64,000 bases of DNA from the NCBI RefSeq assembly GCF_014779765.1, contig NZ_JACXZA010000001.1, positions 1,364,001 to 1,428,000 on the forward strand. The letters are read 5' to 3'. Below are positions 62,886 through 64,000 of this stretch, one piece after another. The notes under the pieces are model-generated. The model had not been told where the DNA came from. It worked only from the letters and a program-made list of their open reading frames with translations, and did no database searches. The DNA is from Paenibacillus terricola. Lineage in GTDB: Bacteria; Bacillota; Bacilli; Paenibacillales; Paenibacillaceae. Position 1 is the first letter of the stretch; each line of letters opens with the position of its first letter. Made by a program: the position numbers and the translations under genes.

Positions 62886-63011
62886 TTTGTACGATAATTC
62901 ATACAAAATCCCAGCGCTGGGCAGCCACGAGCACCACTTTGTACGATAATTCGTACAAAACCCGAGCGCCGGACTGCTCATAGCGCCCTTTTGTACGATA
63001 ATTCGTACAAA
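62886..63011. repeat. Array 2: three 22-bp palindromes at exactly 52-bp period
   Basis: Copies begin at 62886, 62938 and 62990. Copies 2 and 3 are perfect (arms TTTGTACGA/TCGTACAAA, loop TAAT). Copy 1 has one arm change (TCATACAAA). Both spacers are 30 bases, GC-rich and related at their starts (A-CC-AGCGC-GG). The array lies between the convergent ends of hrpB and the LysE-family gene, with no conventional terminator in that gap. Confidence 0.93.
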
Positions 63012-63030
63012 ATCCCAGCGAATGCGCCAT

Positions 63031-63696
63031 CTAGAAATGAAGCAGAACCAAATTCGCGGCAAGCGCTGCATAGATAAGCGCCTCGATAATCGAGAGGCGC
63101 TTATTCCATTTGTTCGATCGGCGCTGGATCGATCCGCCGAGCCATCCCGCAACGATTGATGCGGCACTGAACACAAGAAGTGCTTGTATGATGAACAGTA
63201 AGCCGAGCTGGACCATCTGGAATGGAACATGTCCTTTATCCATCGATACGAATTGGGGCAGCAGAGCAAGGAAGAACAGCGAAACCTTCGGATTGAGTAC
63301 ATTCATCCAGATACCGCGCCGATATAGCGTGCCGAGTGTAACTTCATCCTGTTTCTGATCGGTATCATTGTGGGTATTGATAGCAGTTGTAGTTGTTGGT
63401 TTCGTTGTTTTCTTTCTCGGCCAGGTCTTCCAAGCGAGATAGAGAAGATAGGCAGCCCCGAGCCATTTAACTGCAGTAAAGGCGGCTTCGGAAGACAGTA
63501 CGATGGCGGATATGCCAAGTGCCGCAAGCGATGTATGAACAAGCAGGCCTGTACATAAGCCAAGCGCGACCATAATGCCGCTTCGAGCAGAACGGCTCAT
63601 GCTTTGCGCGATGACGAACAGAATATCAGGTCCCGGCATAAGCGTCAGCGCAATGGCGACGGCAATGAATGAGACAGCAGTTTGTAAATCGATCAT
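63031..63696 (-). CDS. LysE/RhtB-family amino-acid exporter
   Basis: A 221-residue membrane exporter with about six helices. The family start is LMPGPDILFVIAQSMSRSARSGIMVALG and the middle signature is NVLNPKVSLFFLALLPQFV. It likely exports an amino acid or small metabolite. GGAGGAG precedes the ATG (minus strand). Near the 3' end of the coding sequence (63074-63104) is an 11-bp perfect inverted repeat ATAAGCGCCTC/GAGGCGCTTAT. A TATGAT/ATCATA pair lies upstream at 63737-63756. Confidence 0.9.
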   Translation of the reverse strand: MIDLQTAVSFIAVAIALTLMPGPDILFVIAQSMSRSARSGIMVALGLCTGLLVHTSLAALGISAIVLSSEAAFTAVKWLGAAYLLYLAWKTWPRKKTTKPTTTTAINTHNDTDQKQDEVTLGTLYRRGIWMNVLNPKVSLFFLALLPQFVSMDKGHVPFQMVQLGLLFIIQALLVFSAASIVAGWLGGSIQRRSNKWNKRLSIIEALIYAALAANLVLLHF

Positions 63697-63787
63697 AATG
63701 TAGGCTCCTCCATGATAGTCAGCAATGATGTCGTTGTATGATTTGTATGTATCATAATATTTTCAAAGAATTGAGGTTGATTCATCC

Positions 63788-64000
63788 ATGATTCCAATCC
63801 TTATCGCCTATTACGTAGCAGTGAATTTCATTCTATGGGGCATGATGAAATATGACAAGCAGCAAGCTCGCCATCATGGTCGGCGCATTCCAGAGAAACG
63901 GTTGTTAACGCTCGGGATGATTGGCGGTGCTTTCGGCGGCATTGCCGGTATGCAGATGTTCCGTCACAAAACGAAGCATGCAGCTTTTAAGCTTGGTTAT
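63788..64000 (+). CDS. DUF1294 membrane protein (partial, runs off the window)
   Basis: The first 71 residues of a small membrane protein: a hydrophobic N-terminal helix (IPILIAYYVAVNFILWGMM), KYDKQQARHHGRRIPEKRLL, a Gly-rich helix (GMIGGAFGGIAGMQMF) and RHKTKHAAFKLGY. This is the DUF1294 pattern, whose function is unknown. GAGGTTGA precedes the ATG. The 3' end is outside the window. Confidence 0.85.
   Translation, partial: MIPILIAYYVAVNFILWGMMKYDKQQARHHGRRIPEKRLLTLGMIGGAFGGIAGMQMFRHKTKHAAFKLGY

Noticed and set aside
62886-63011. CRISPR array or coding repeat at 62.9 kb
   Set aside because: Only three copies, related spacers, and a 52-bp period that shifts the reading frame each time. No cas genes.

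Overview
The window is chromosomal DNA from an endospore-forming Bacillota. Gene order and proteins point to the Paenibacillaceae (Paenibacillus/Cohnella type). The left 30 kb closely follows the Bacillus subtilis order rnjB - tepA - ylzJ - spoIIIE - ymfF/H/I/J/K/M - pgsA - cinA - recA - rny - ymdB - spoVS - miaB - ricA. Extra genes are inserted: a sleB-type cortex hydrolase, yajQ, recX, a dipeptidase, korAB, pduL and a cidAB/cidR-like set. cotE does not follow ricA. Sporulation is indicated by spoIIIE, spoVS and sleB, and by candidate sigma-G and sigma-H promoters in front of sleB and spoVS. Base composition looks close to half G+C by eye, apart from one very GC-rich stretch inside hrpB.

Layout. 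0-18 kb: RNA decay, DNA translocation, the ymf cluster, phospholipid synthesis and DNA repair (recA with a LexA box, recX), then RNase Y. 18.0-19.3 kb: a long gene-free stretch of repeated G-rich hairpin elements. 19.3-30.9 kb: ymdB, spoVS, a dipeptidase, a 2-oxoacid:ferredoxin oxidoreductase behind a Fur-like box, pduL, lrgB/lrgA with a LysR regulator, miaB, ricA and an iron-type alcohol dehydrogenase. 30.9-34.3 kb: bioY, divergent from an ECF ATPase and an unusual ATPase-EcfT fusion, with a BirA-like operator between them. 34.3-44.9 kb: an MFS exporter, a sensor kinase and response regulator followed by an RND (SwrC-like) exporter, small proteins, a rhodanese and a copper-type P1B ATPase. 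44.9-53.6 kb: a cobalamin riboswitch and terminator ahead of a nine-gene B12 uptake and cobinamide-salvage operon (btuFCD, cobT, cobU, cbiB, cobS, threonine-phosphate decarboxylase, cbiZ). 53.6-64 kb: a TetR regulator divergent from an SDR dehydrogenase, a decayed gene fragment, gluQ, corA, a Nudix hydrolase, a NAGPA-like protein, hrpB, a LysE exporter and a truncated DUF1294 gene.

How parts fit together. RNase J, RNase Y, YmdB and RicA all act in mRNA turnover or its control in B. subtilis. The B12 operon has no corrin-ring genes, so it looks built for importing corrinoids, removing incomplete lower ligands (CbiZ) and rebuilding the nucleotide loop. BioY plus the ECF genes should form a dedicated biotin transporter.

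Least explained. Two short arrays of 22-bp palindromes (9-bp arms, 4-nt loop) sit at 53.73-53.95 kb and 62.89-63.01 kb. Their sequences are unrelated, but they share one design: 51- or 52-bp period, placed exactly between convergent gene ends. The other four convergent junctions in the window carry ordinary bidirectional terminators. With the G-rich hairpin arrays at 18.2-19.3 kb, these are the best candidates for something undescribed.
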